Part shown: piece after piece, positions 16,930-25,607 of the stretch
How the letters are laid out: the number at the start of each line of letters is the position of its first letter
How positions within the stretch are numbered: position 1 is the first letter of the stretch
DNA from: Mesorhizobium sp.
GTDB taxonomy: Bacteria > Pseudomonadota > Alphaproteobacteria > Rhizobiales > Rhizobiaceae
NCBI RefSeq assembly: GCF_017306585.1
Contig: NZ_JAFKIC010000115.1
Location: forward strand, 1 to 64,000
Reading direction: 5' to 3'
DNA length: 64,000 nucleotides
The notes under the pieces: model-generated
Seen by the model: the letters and a program-made list of their open reading frames with translations, nothing else
What the model was told of the DNA's origin: nothing
The model's database searches: none
Position numbers and translations under genes: made by a program

Positions 16930-18366
16930 TCAGTCGGCCTGCAGATGCGAGACGAACTTCGCATTGAAGTAGCTCTCCAGCGCGTCGGCGCCGCCCTCGG
17001 TGCCATTGCCGGAATCGTTGATGCCGCCGAACGGCACTTCCGGCAGCGCCAGGCCATAATGGTTGATCGACACCATGCCGCTGGCGATGCCAGACGACAT
17101 TTTTGCAGCACTCGCCGCCGAGCGGGTGAAGCCGTAGGCGGCGAGGCCATAGTTCAGCCGATTGGTCTCGGCCAGCGCTTCATCCAGCCCGCTCACCGGG
17201 GTCATCAGCGCCAGCGGACCGAACGGTTCCTCGTTCATGGCACGCGCATCCGTGCCGACGCCAGACAGCACAGTCGGTTCGAAGAAATAGCCGGAATTAC
17301 CGATGCGCTTGCCGCCGGTGACGAGCTCGGCGCCCTTCTGGACGGCGTCATGGACGAGCTCTTCCATCGCCTGCACGCGGCGCGGATTGGCGAGCGGCCC
17401 CATGGTCGTGCCCTCGGCAAGGCCATCACCCACCTTGATCTGGCTGACGACATCGGTGAAGCGGCCGACGAACTCGTCATAGACGGCATGATCGACGAGG
17501 AAGCGCGTCGGCGCGACACAGATCTGGCCGGCATTGCGGAATTTCGATGCCGCCATGGAGCGTGCCGCACGGTCGAGATCGGCATCTGGCAGGACGATGA
17601 CGGGCGCATGGCCGCCAAGCTCCATCGTCGCCCGCTTCATGTGCAGGCCGGCCAGCGACGCTAGTTGCTTGCCGACCGGCGTCGAGCCGGTGAAGGAGAT
17701 CTTGCGGATCACCGGGTGCGGGATGAGATAGGACGAGATTTCGGACGGCGTGCCGTAGACGAGGTTGACGACGCCATCGGGCAGGCCGGCATCGACGAAA
17801 GCGCGCACCAGCTCGGCCGGCGAAGCCGGCGTCTCTTCCGGACCCTTGACGATGATCGAGCAGCCGGCGGCAAGCGCGGCCGACAGTTTGCGCACCGCCT
17901 GGTTGAGCGGAAAATTCCACGGCGTGAAGGCGGCGACCGGCCCGACCGGCTCCTTGATCACCGACTGGCTCACCCCTTCGAGGCGCGCCGGCACGATGCG
18001 GCCATAGGCGCGGCGCGCTTCCTCGGCGAACCAGTCGATGATATCGGCGGCGGCGAAGGCCTCCATACGCGATTCCGCGATCGGCTTGCCCTGTTCCAGC
18101 GTCATCAGCGTGGCGATGTGCTCGTTGCGCTCACGCAGCAGGTTGGCCGCCTTGCGCATCAGTTTGGAACGGTCGAATGGCGAAACGCGCCGCCAGGCAT
18201 CGAAGCCTTTCGCCACGGCGGCCAGCGCCTCGTCGAGGTCGGCTATGCCGGCATGGGAAAGCGAACCGAGTTCGGCCTCCGTCGCCGGATTGACGATCGG
18301 CATCGTACGGCCGTCGCGCGCTGGCCGCCACGAGCCGCCTATATGGAGATGAACGTTGGGATACAT
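16930..18366 (-). CDS. NAD(P)-dependent aldehyde dehydrogenase, succinate-semialdehyde dehydrogenase type
   Basis: A 478-residue aldehyde dehydrogenase. The general base is Glu249 (TMELGGHAP) and the nucleophile Cys283 ([10 protein letters not shown]); the cofactor contact TPWNFPLNQ is at 149-157. The length and motifs match the GabD/succinate-semialdehyde group. It is the last gene of the minus-strand run dppBCDF-CoA transferase-ALDH, 18 bp behind the CoA-transferase gene. It would oxidise an aldehyde made by transamination or by E1 decarboxylation to an acid that the CoA-transferase could then activate. The exact aldehyde is not known. Confidence 0.85.
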   Translation of the reverse strand: MYPNVHLHIGGSWRPARDGRTMPIVNPATEAELGSLSHAGIADLDEALAAVAKGFDAWRRVSPFDRSKLMRKAANLLRERNEHIATLMTLEQGKPIAESRMEAFAAADIIDWFAEEARRAYGRIVPARLEGVSQSVIKEPVGPVAAFTPWNFPLNQAVRKLSAALAAGCSIIVKGPEETPASPAELVRAFVDAGLPDGVVNLVYGTPSEISSYLIPHPVIRKISFTGSTPVGKQLASLAGLHMKRATMELGGHAPVIVLPDADLDRAARSMAASKFRNAGQICVAPTRFLVDHAVYDEFVGRFTDVVSQIKVGDGLAEGTTMGPLANPRRVQAMEELVHDAVQKGAELVTGGKRIGNSGYFFEPTVLSGVGTDARAMNEEPFGPLALMTPVSGLDEALAETNRLNYGLAAYGFTRSAASAAKMSSGIASGMVSINHYGLALPEVPFGGINDSGNGTEGGADALESYFNAKFVSHLQAD

Positions 18367-18384
18367 GTAGGGCTCCGTGGCAGG

Positions 18385-19656
18385 TCAGGCGGAAACAGGT
18401 TCGGCGGTGGGCGTGTATATGTCGATCGCGCCGACATCGATCAGGTCCCGGATACTGTCGGCGCTGTAGCCAAGCACAGTGCTCAGCACGGCCTCGGTAT
18501 CCTGGCCCAGCATTGGCGGCGCGGTGAATTCCGCCGTCAGCTGCGCGGCGAGCCCCTGCGCCGGGCGCACCATGGCGACGGAACCGAGATGGGGATGCGG
18601 CAAGGTCTGGACGAGGCCGCGCTCGCGCACATTGGGGCTGTCGAACACTTCCGGGATCGACTTCACCGTGCCGGCCGGCACGCTTGCGGCGGCGCAGGCT
18701 GTCATCCAGTGGTCGCTGGTCTGCGTCTTGAAAACCTCCGCGAGTTGCGGGATCAGCGCCGCGCGGTTGGTCGCGCGAGCGCCGGCCTTGATGAAGCGGG
18801 GATCGCTGGCCAGATGAGGCAAGCCGACGACCTTCTCGCAGAGCGCCGCGAACTGCCGGTCATTGCCGACCGCCAGCGCGAACCGGCCATCCGAGGTCTC
18901 GAATATCTGGTAGGGCACCACGGTCGGGTGCGCATTGCCGTAGCGCGCGACCTCCCGCCCGGTGTTGAGATAACCGCTACCGACATTGATCAACAGGCTC
19001 AGTGCGCAGTCGATGAGCGACAGGTCGAGGAATTGGCCCTTGCCTGTCGTCGTGCGTTCGAAAAGCGCCGCGAGAACCGACTGCGTCGCCACCATGCCGC
19101 AGACCACATCGGTTATGGCGACGCCGACACGCATCGGCTCGCCGTCGCTCTCGCCGGTGATGGCCATCAGGCCGCTTTCGGCCTGCATGACGAAATCATA
19201 ACCGGGACGGTTGGCGTCGGGACCGGTCTGGCCGTAGCCGGAGATGGAACAGTAGATCAGGCCCGTATTGGAGGCGCTGAGTTCCTTATAGCCGACGCCC
19301 AGCCGGTCGGCGGTGCCGGCGCGAAAATTCTCGACGACGACATCGGCCTTGGCGGCCAGTTCGCGCACGATCGCCAACCCTTCAGGACTCTTCATGTCGA
19401 GCGCGATGCTCTGCTTGCCGCGATTGGCGGAGAGATAGTAGGTCGAGACGCCCTTGTAGCTCGGCACCGACCACGCCCTGGTGTCGTCGCCGCCATCGAT
19501 GTTCTCGATCTTCCAGACCTCGGCGCCGAGATCGGCGAGGCTCATCGTCGCCCAGGGGCCGGCGAGCACGCGCGACAGATCGAGCACCTTAATGCCCGCG
19601 AGCGGCAGTCGGTTGCGGCTTGCCATGCCGGCGTCGCTGGGACGGTCTTCGATCAC
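18385..19656 (-). CDS. CaiB/BaiF (family III) CoA-transferase (GTG start)
   Basis: A 423-residue family III CoA-transferase. The N-terminal motif is [25 protein letters not shown]; the catalytic Asp is probably the one in [26 protein letters not shown] and the GYGQTGP segment are typical. The GTG at 19656 is preferred because GAAGGA lies 7 bases upstream; the next Met is at 19626. It sits 42 bp behind dppF and 18 bp before the aldehyde dehydrogenase. These enzymes move CoA between carboxylic acids (formyl-, succinyl- or acetyl-CoA donors), so an organic acid is activated in this pathway. Confidence 0.86.
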   Translation of the reverse strand: MIEDRPSDAGMASRNRLPLAGIKVLDLSRVLAGPWATMSLADLGAEVWKIENIDGGDDTRAWSVPSYKGVSTYYLSANRGKQSIALDMKSPEGLAIVRELAAKADVVVENFRAGTADRLGVGYKELSASNTGLIYCSISGYGQTGPDANRPGYDFVMQAESGLMAITGESDGEPMRVGVAITDVVCGMVATQSVLAALFERTTTGKGQFLDLSLIDCALSLLINVGSGYLNTGREVARYGNAHPTVVPYQIFETSDGRFALAVGNDRQFAALCEKVVGLPHLASDPRFIKAGARATNRAALIPQLAEVFKTQTSDHWMTACAAASVPAGTVKSIPEVFDSPNVRERGLVQTLPHPHLGSVAMVRPAQGLAAQLTAEFTAPPMLGQDTEAVLSTVLGYSADSIRDLIDVGAIDIYTPTAEPVSA

Positions 19657-19698
19657 GATCAAATCCTTCAAAGATAATTCGACGTCGGCCTGCGTATG

Positions 19699-20736
19699 TC
19701 AGGCGGCCTTGAACGCGTTGACGGGTTCCGGGAAATGGCAAGCGACGCGATGTTTGTCGCCGGACGGACCTAGCGGCGGCTCGACCGAGGCGCAGATCGC
19801 CTGCGCCTTGAAGCAGCGCGTGCGGAAGCGGCAGCCCGACGGCGGATTGAGCGGGCTCGGCACGTCGCCCGACAGCACGATGCGTTCGCGTTTGCGCTCC
19901 TTCTCGGGGTCGGCGAGCGGCACCGCCGACAGGAGCGCCTGCGTATAGGGGTGCAGCGACCGGGAATAGAGTTCGGCCGCCGGCGCGATCTCGACGATCT
20001 TGCCGAGATACATCACCGCGACCTGATGCGAGATGTGGCGCACCACAGACAGGTCGTGGGCGATGAACAGGTAGGAGGTGCCGAAGGACTGCTGGATATC
20101 CCTGAGCAGATTGAGCACGCCAGCCTGAACCGAGACGTCGAGCGCCGACACCGGCTCGTCGAGGATCACCACTTGCGGATTGAGCGCGAGCGCGCGCGCG
20201 ATGACGACACGCTGGCGCTGGCCACCGGAAAGCTCGTGCGGGTAGCGACGGCCGTGTTCGGGGTTGAGGCGGACGAGTTCCAGGAGCTCGGCGACGCGGG
20301 CGCGGCGGTCGGCCTTCGACATGTCGCTGATGCGCAGCGGCTCGGCGATGTTGTCGGCGATCCGCATGCGCGGGTGCAGCGAACCATATGGGTCCTGGAA
20401 GACGAGCTGGATGTAGCGCCGCATCTGGCGCATGTCTTCGTGGTTCAGCGCCAGAAGGTTCTGGCCACGGAACCAGCTTTCGCCGCTGGTCGGCTCGATG
20501 AGCCGCATCAGGCAGCGGCCGAGCGTGGATTTTCCGCAACCGGATTCGCCGACAAGGCCCAGCGTCTCGCCTGCCGCCACGTCGAAGGAAACATCTGCGA
20601 CCGCCCGCACATGGGCAACCGCCCGGTCGAAGACCAGACCGCCGCGCACCGGGAAATCCTTGACCAGGTGGCGGACAGACAGCGCGGGCGCCTGTGCCGA
20701 TGCCGCTTCGGTCTTGTGTTCGGCCGCTGCACTCAT
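19699..20736 (-). CDS. dppF: Dipeptide/oligopeptide-type ABC transporter ATP-binding protein (second ATPase)
   Basis: A 345-residue ATPase with Walker [10 protein letters not shown], signature [15 protein letters not shown] and Walker [14 protein letters not shown]. The C-terminal oligopeptide/dipeptide extension contains three Cys in [14 protein letters not shown], the pattern that binds an iron-sulfur cluster in DppD/DppF-type proteins. The ATG at 20736 overlaps the dppD stop by 4 bases (ATGA). It pairs with DppD to drive the importer from the cytoplasmic face. An in-frame start further upstream would lie inside dppD and is rejected. Confidence 0.86.
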   Translation of the reverse strand: MSAAAEHKTEAASAQAPALSVRHLVKDFPVRGGLVFDRAVAHVRAVADVSFDVAAGETLGLVGESGCGKSTLGRCLMRLIEPTSGESWFRGQNLLALNHEDMRQMRRYIQLVFQDPYGSLHPRMRIADNIAEPLRISDMSKADRRARVAELLELVRLNPEHGRRYPHELSGGQRQRVVIARALALNPQVVILDEPVSALDVSVQAGVLNLLRDIQQSFGTSYLFIAHDLSVVRHISHQVAVMYLGKIVEIAPAAELYSRSLHPYTQALLSAVPLADPEKERKRERIVLSGDVPSPLNPPSGCRFRTRCFKAQAICASVEPPLGPSGDKHRVACHFPEPVNAFKAA

Positions 20737-21803
20737 CGGGCTACGCTTCCAGTCTCGAGGACCGCCGGCGCCAGCGAGGCGCTGTGGAACGGCGGCAGGC
20801 TTGTCGCGAAGTGACAGGCGGAGAAACGGCCTCCCACATCGAGCAAGGGCGGGTCCTGCTCCCGGCAGCGCGCTTCGGCGTATATGCAACGCGGATGGAA
20901 GGCGCAGCCGCCCGGCAGACGGCCAAGCGCCGGCGGCGAGCCTTCGATGGAGAACAGGCGCTCGCGGCTTTCTTCCAGATTGGGGATCGAGGCGATCAGC
21001 CCGCGCGTGTAGGGATGGCGCGGATCGGCGAACAGTTGGTTGACGGTTGCCTGCTCGACGACGCGGCCGGAATAGACGACGGCGACGCGGTCGGCGTGAC
21101 CGGCAACGACGCCGAGATCGTGCGTGATCAGCACAAGGCCGAGACCAAGGCGTTCCTGCAGCGAGCGCAGCACGGCCAGGATCTGCGCCTGGACCGTCAC
21201 GTCGAGCGCCGTGGTCGGCTCGTCGGCGATCAGCAGGTCGGGATCGTTGGCGACCGCCATGGCGATCACCGCGCGCTGGCGCATGCCGCCGGAGAATTCA
21301 TGCGGATACTGGCTGACGCGGCGTTCCGGCTGCGGGATCGCCACCAAGGCGAGCAGTTCCACCGCGCGCGCCATGGCCTGCCTGTGGGTCAGGCGTTGAT
21401 GCAGCCTGACCGCCTCGGCGATCTGGGCACCGACGGTCATCACCGGATTGAGCGAGGACAGCGGGTCCTGGAAGATCATGGCGATGCGCGCGCCCCTGAT
21501 CCTGCGCATCTCGCGCGCCGGCTTGCCGACCAGTTCATCGCCCTTGAAACGGACGGAACCGGTGACGACCGCGTTCTTCGAGGTGAGGCCGAGCGCGGCG
21601 AGCATGCCGACCGACTTGCCCGAACCGGATTCGCCGACAATGCCGACCACCTCGCCCTTGGCGACATCGAGGTCGATGCCGCGCACCGCCTCGAACTGGC
21701 TGCCGGCCTTGCGGAACCCGACCCGCAGACCGCGTATGGACAGCAGCGGTTCGCCTGCCTTGTCGATCGCGCCGGAGCGCGCTGAGGATAGCTGTGCGCT
21801 CAT
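20733..21803 (-). CDS. dppD: Dipeptide/oligopeptide-type ABC transporter ATP-binding protein (first ATPase)
   Basis: A 356-residue ATPase with Walker [10 protein letters not shown], signature [14 protein letters not shown] and Walker [14 protein letters not shown]. The C-terminal extension carries [14 protein letters not shown], the cysteine cluster of this subfamily. The start lies 3 bp after the dppC stop. With DppF it forms the heterodimeric motor of the importer. The [19 protein letters not shown] opening is standard for the family. Confidence 0.87.
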   Translation of the reverse strand: MSAQLSSARSGAIDKAGEPLLSIRGLRVGFRKAGSQFEAVRGIDLDVAKGEVVGIVGESGSGKSVGMLAALGLTSKNAVVTGSVRFKGDELVGKPAREMRRIRGARIAMIFQDPLSSLNPVMTVGAQIAEAVRLHQRLTHRQAMARAVELLALVAIPQPERRVSQYPHEFSGGMRQRAVIAMAVANDPDLLIADEPTTALDVTVQAQILAVLRSLQERLGLGLVLITHDLGVVAGHADRVAVVYSGRVVEQATVNQLFADPRHPYTRGLIASIPNLEESRERLFSIEGSPPALGRLPGGCAFHPRCIYAEARCREQDPPLLDVGGRFSACHFATSLPPFHSASLAPAVLETGSVAR

Positions 21804-21806
21804 CGT

Positions 21807-22649
21807 CTAGTCCGACCTTGGATCGAGAATGTCGCGCAGGCCGTCACCGATGAAGTTGAAGCCGAGCACGATGGTGAGGATGGCGACGCCGGGACCGAAG
21901 GCGATCCACCACTGATAGAAATGCACCGCGCCGTCGGAGATCATCGAACCCCATTCGGGCGTCGGCGGCGTTGCGCCAAGCCCGATGAAGCTGAGCGAGG
22001 CAGCGAGCAGCACGACCTGGCCGAGGTCCATGGTGGCGCTGATCAGCACCGGCGTCCAGCACAGCGGCAATATGTGCTTGAACAGGACCCGGCTTGGCCG
22101 GGCGCCGGCGGCGATCGCCGCCTCGACATGCTCGCGCTCCTTCACCTCCAGCACCTGGGCACGCATCAGCCGGGCGTAGACCGGCCACCAGACCAGCACC
22201 ATGGCGATGGCCGCGTTGCCGAGGCCCGGCCCGAGCGAGGCCGCGACGGCCATGGCGAGCAGCATCGGCGGAAAGGACAGGGTGACGTCGACAAGCCGCA
22301 TGATCGCCGCACCGGTGAAGCCACCGACGAAGCCGGAGATGGCGCCGAGCAGCGAGCCGATGATAACGGCCGACACGACGACCAGAACGGCGATCGGCAG
22401 CGAATGCGCCGCGCCGTGCAGGGTGCGGGCCAGCACATCGCGTCCGAGCGCATCGGTGCCCAGCCAATGCGCCCAGCTTGGCGGCTGCAGCCGGCGACCG
22501 ACCATTTCGAGCGGATCGAACTGCACCACCAGATTGGCGAACAGCGTCATGAACAGCCAGAACAGGATGACCACCGTGCCGATGACGAGCGGCGCGGTCA
22601 GCCATTCGGGGATGCCGACGGAACGGGACTTGGTGACGACGGCCGACAT
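21807..22649 (-). CDS. dppC: Dipeptide-type ABC transporter permease
   Basis: A 280-residue inner-membrane protein with about six membrane segments. The N-terminal WLFMTLFANLVVQFDPLEM segment leads into the DppC signature HWLGTDALGRDVLARTLHGA. The EAA loop is EAAIAAGARPSRVLFKHILP. The start ATG overlaps the dppB stop by one base (TGATG). It forms the channel with DppB. Confidence 0.87.
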   Translation of the reverse strand: MSAVVTKSRSVGIPEWLTAPLVIGTVVILFWLFMTLFANLVVQFDPLEMVGRRLQPPSWAHWLGTDALGRDVLARTLHGAAHSLPIAVLVVVSAVIIGSLLGAISGFVGGFTGAAIMRLVDVTLSFPPMLLAMAVAASLGPGLGNAAIAMVLVWWPVYARLMRAQVLEVKEREHVEAAIAAGARPSRVLFKHILPLCWTPVLISATMDLGQVVLLAASLSFIGLGATPPTPEWGSMISDGAVHFYQWWIAFGPGVAILTIVLGFNFIGDGLRDILDPRSD

Positions 22650-23662
22650 CAGCTCAGCCTCACGCGCGGATTGGCCACGACATAGAGGATGTCGGTGACG
22701 AGATTGGTGACCAGGAAGGCCAGGCCGCCGACGATGGTGACGCCGATGATCGCCGGGAAGTCGAGCGCGCGTGCCGCCTCGACCGCGTAGGAGCCCATGC
22801 CCGGCCAGGAGAAGATGGTCTCGGTCAGCACCGCGCCGGTGATGAGATAAGCGAAGGAATAGCCGATGACGGTGAGCGTCGGCACCATCGTGTTGCGCAG
22901 CGCGTGCACAATGACGACGCGGAATTCGCTCGCCCCCTTGGCGCGGGCGGTGAGCACGAATTCGCGGCTCATCACGTCGAGCATGTTGGCGCGCACCAGA
23001 CGCGAGATCGTGCCCGAAACCGTCCAGCCGAGCACGAAGGCGGGCAACAGCAGATGCCACAGCGCATCCTTGAAGACGGCGAGGTTGCCGGCCAGCAGCG
23101 AATCGATGGTGAGGAAGCCGGTGACGCCGGGCGGCAGCGGCAAGCGCGCATCGAGGCGGCCCGGGCCTGGAAGCCAGTTCAAGACCACCGAGAAGATGAA
23201 GAGCAGGCCGAGACCCGACCAGAACACCGGCAGCGATGACCCGAACAGGGCGAACAGCCGCGCGCCATGGTCGATCAGGCTGTTGCGGAAATAGGCGGCC
23301 AGCACGCCGAGCACGATGCCAAGCGTGGTGCCGAAGATCATGGCGGCGAAGACCAGTTCGAGTGTTGCCGGCAGGCGGTAGAGAATGTCGGTGCCGACAT
23401 TGCGCTTGGTGATGAAGGAAGTGCCGAGGTCGCCACTCATCAAATTGCCAAGATATATCATATAGCGCTCCGGCAGAGGACGGTCCAAACCCCAGCGGGC
23501 CTTGGCGGCGGCGACCACTTCGGGATTGCTCATCTGCTGTTCAGCGACGATAGCCGTCAGCGGATCGCCCTTCGTCACCGTGGTGATCAGGAAGGCGATG
23601 GTGACGATGCCGAGCACAAGGAACGGCATTGCGATAAGCCGGCGCAAAATATAGCGGGACAC
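22649..23662 (-). CDS. dppB: Dipeptide-type ABC transporter permease (GTG start)
   Basis: A 337-residue inner-membrane protein of the DppB/OppB family. The start is RYILRRLIAMPFLVLGIVTI and the family segment KGDPLTAIVAEQ follows. The EAA loop is LTARAKGASEFRVVIVHALRN. The GTG at 23662 has GAAGG 7 bases upstream. This is the first gene of a six-gene minus-strand operon (dppBCDF, CoA-transferase, aldehyde dehydrogenase) divergent from iclR. The segment encoding RYMIYLGN holds an A/T-rich copy of the GntR-type motif (23451-23464), which may be chance. Confidence 0.87.
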   Translation of the reverse strand: MSRYILRRLIAMPFLVLGIVTIAFLITTVTKGDPLTAIVAEQQMSNPEVVAAAKARWGLDRPLPERYMIYLGNLMSGDLGTSFITKRNVGTDILYRLPATLELVFAAMIFGTTLGIVLGVLAAYFRNSLIDHGARLFALFGSSLPVFWSGLGLLFIFSVVLNWLPGPGRLDARLPLPPGVTGFLTIDSLLAGNLAVFKDALWHLLLPAFVLGWTVSGTISRLVRANMLDVMSREFVLTARAKGASEFRVVIVHALRNTMVPTLTVIGYSFAYLITGAVLTETIFSWPGMGSYAVEAARALDFPAIIGVTIVGGLAFLVTNLVTDILYVVANPRVRLS

Positions 23663-23731
23663 GTGGCTACCTTCACAAGGACGGGCTTCGTATGATGGCA
23701 CGGGGCGCAGCGACATACCATCAAGGCAAAC

Positions 23732-23764
23732 ATATTGACAGGCTGGGAAAGCCGCTGTCAATAT
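23732..23764. promoter_or_regulatory. Perfect inverted repeat in the dppB/iclR divergent promoter
   Basis: ATATTGACAG and CTGTCAATAT are perfect 10-bp arms with a 13-base spacer. Each arm contains a consensus TTGACA -35 box pointing outwards or inwards depending on strand, so the repeat probably forms the face-to-face core of both divergent promoters. It lies next to the IclR-type box. Confidence 0.5.
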
Positions 23765-23767
23765 AAA

Positions 23768-23782
23768 TGGAATTTAATTTCA
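23768..23782. promoter_or_regulatory. IclR-type operator in the dppB/iclR divergent promoter
   Basis: TGGAATTTAATTTCA, a 15-base palindrome with one mismatched pair, resembles the IclR-family consensus. Reversed, it matches the site at 8723-8737 in 14 of 15 bases, and flanking A/T bases also agree. It is 68 bp upstream of iclR and 105 bp upstream of dppB, so it could control both. Confidence 0.62.
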
Positions 23783-23850
23783 TTTTTGAATGAACGGCGC
23801 CGGCGACACCGGCCCGAGCGGCGGACCCGTCCGCCAGAAAGACCGCCAGC

Positions 23851-24666
23851 GTGCGCAAAAGAGCGACAAGGGACGAGACGGACCTCGACGGCGAAGGCGG
23901 GCAACTTTCATCCTCGCTGGTGCGCGGGCTTGGCATATTGCGCGCCTTCCGGCCGGGCGATGCCTCGCTCGGCAATCAGGACATTATCGCCCGCACCGGC
24001 CTGCCGAAAGCGACGGTGTCACGCATCACCTACACGCTGAGCGCGCTCGGCTACCTTCTCTACGACAAGGAACTCGGGCGCTACAGCCTCGGTCCCGCAA
24101 CGGTGGCGCTGGGCTATTCGGCGCTGAGCTCCAGCGCCGTCGTCCACATCGCGCGCCCCCTGATGCAGCCACTCGCGGACCTGACCGGCGCGGCGGTGGC
24201 GATCGGCACGCGCGACAGCCTCAACATGGTCTATCTCGCCAACTGCCGGTCAGAAAGCCTGGTCACGCTGCGCCTCAATCCTGGCTCCTATCTGCCGATC
24301 TGGAAGACCTCGATGGGACTTGCCTATGCGGCGGGGCTTCTGCCCGAGGAACGGGCACGTCTCGTGCGGGCGTTGCAGGAGGCGGAACCGGACAAGGCTG
24401 AAGCGATCTCCGCGGCGATCGAGGACGCGATCGCCCAGCATGGGCGGCTCGGGTATGTAACGTCGTTCGGGGCGTGGCACAGCTATATCCACGCGGTAGG
24501 CGTGCCCTTTCGCCCGCGCGACGGCTCGCCGCTGGTCGCCATTACCTGCGGCGGCATCGGCGAGATCATCACCGAGCAACGCGCGCATGCCGAAATCGGA
24601 CCGGCCCTGGTGGCGATGGTGGCCGCGTTGCGGCGGGAGCTCGAAGGAAATCCGGCGCAATCCTGA
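23851..24666 (+). CDS. IclR-family transcriptional regulator (GTG start)
   Basis: A 271-residue IclR-type regulator. The N-terminal winged helix-turn-helix covers about residues 20-80 (SSLVRGLGILRAF, then LGNQDIIARTGLPKATVSR). The C-terminal GAF-like effector domain (GYSALSSSAVVHIARPLMQPLADLTGAAVAIG, split here by eye) is complete. It is divergent from dppB, with an IclR-type box between them and a second box in front of the E1 gene 15 kb away. IclR proteins may repress or activate. The effector is probably a small organic acid from this pathway. The ribosome binding site of the GTG is weak. Confidence 0.87.
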   Translation: MRKRATRDETDLDGEGGQLSSSLVRGLGILRAFRPGDASLGNQDIIARTGLPKATVSRITYTLSALGYLLYDKELGRYSLGPATVALGYSALSSSAVVHIARPLMQPLADLTGAAVAIGTRDSLNMVYLANCRSESLVTLRLNPGSYLPIWKTSMGLAYAAGLLPEERARLVRALQEAEPDKAEAISAAIEDAIAQHGRLGYVTSFGAWHSYIHAVGVPFRPRDGSPLVAITCGGIGEIITEQRAHAEIGPALVAMVAALRRELEGNPAQS

Positions 24667-24793
24667 CCAGCATTGGCCCAGACGATCCGGGACCATGCCG
24701 GCTTGAACTCGGCCGCAGGCAACCCCAAAATCCCGGACAAATTTCGGCCTTAGCACAGGCCCGGCTACAGCTGGTATGGACGGGGGAGAACAC

Positions 24794-25546
24794 ATGCCGA
24801 TGAATTTCGCAGGACGCTTCGCCGGCCGGTCGGCCGTCATAACCGGCGGCGCTTCTGGCATTGGGCTTGCGGTGGCGCAGAGGATCGCCGACGAAGGCGG
24901 GCGCGTCAGCGTCTGGGATCGCGATCCCGCCCAGATCGAACAGGCGCAAGCCCTTGTGCCTCATCTGCACGGCGTGACGGTGGATGTTGCCGATGCGGCG
25001 AATGTGGACAGCGCCGCACGGTCGACCATAGATGCCCTTGGCGGCGTCGACATCCTTGTCACCAGCGCCGCCATAACCGGACCCAACACGACGACATGGA
25101 CCTATCCCACCGAGGATTGGCAGCGGGTCATGGACATCAACATCAACGGCGTCTTCCACTGCAACAAGGCGCTGGTGCCGCACATGCTCGAGCGCAATTA
25201 CGGCCGCATCGTCAACATCGCCTCGATCGCCGGCAAGGAAGGCAATCCCAACGCGTCGGCCTACAGCACCTCCAAGGCCGCCGTGATCGGCCTGACCAAA
25301 TCGCTCGGCAAGGAACTGGCCAAGACCAAGGTGACCGTCAATTGCGTGACGCCGGCCGCCGTGCGCACCGCGATCTTCAAGCAGATGAGCCAGGAGCATA
25401 TCGACTTCATGCTCTCCAAGATCCCGATGGCGCGCTTCGGCGAAGTCGACGAGGTCGCCGCGCTGATCTGCTGGATCGCCTCGGAGGAATGCTCCTTCAC
25501 CACGGCCGCCGTCTTCGACGTTTCGGGCGGACGCGCCACCTATTGA
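24794..25546 (+). CDS. SDR family oxidoreductase
   Basis: A 250-residue classical SDR with TGGASGIG near residue 18-25, an Asp after the second strand (VWDRD) suggesting NAD, and IVNIASIAG followed by AYSTSK as the catalytic Ser-Tyr-Lys set. The ATG at 24794 is chosen because GGGGGAG lies 5 bases upstream; an ATG 18 bases earlier has nothing. It is 127 bp downstream of iclR on the same strand and may supply the dehydrogenase step missing from the OtnK/OtnC-like part of the island. The substrate is not known. Confidence 0.83.
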   Translation: MPMNFAGRFAGRSAVITGGASGIGLAVAQRIADEGGRVSVWDRDPAQIEQAQALVPHLHGVTVDVADAANVDSAARSTIDALGGVDILVTSAAITGPNTTTWTYPTEDWQRVMDININGVFHCNKALVPHMLERNYGRIVNIASIAGKEGNPNASAYSTSKAAVIGLTKSLGKELAKTKVTVNCVTPAAVRTAIFKQMSQEHIDFMLSKIPMARFGEVDEVAALICWIASEECSFTTAAVFDVSGGRATY

Positions 25547-25607
25547 GGGCGACTACAAATCCGCGTGAGAAGGCAACGAATGGAGCCCTTCAGGCGTATT
25601 GTCGGCC

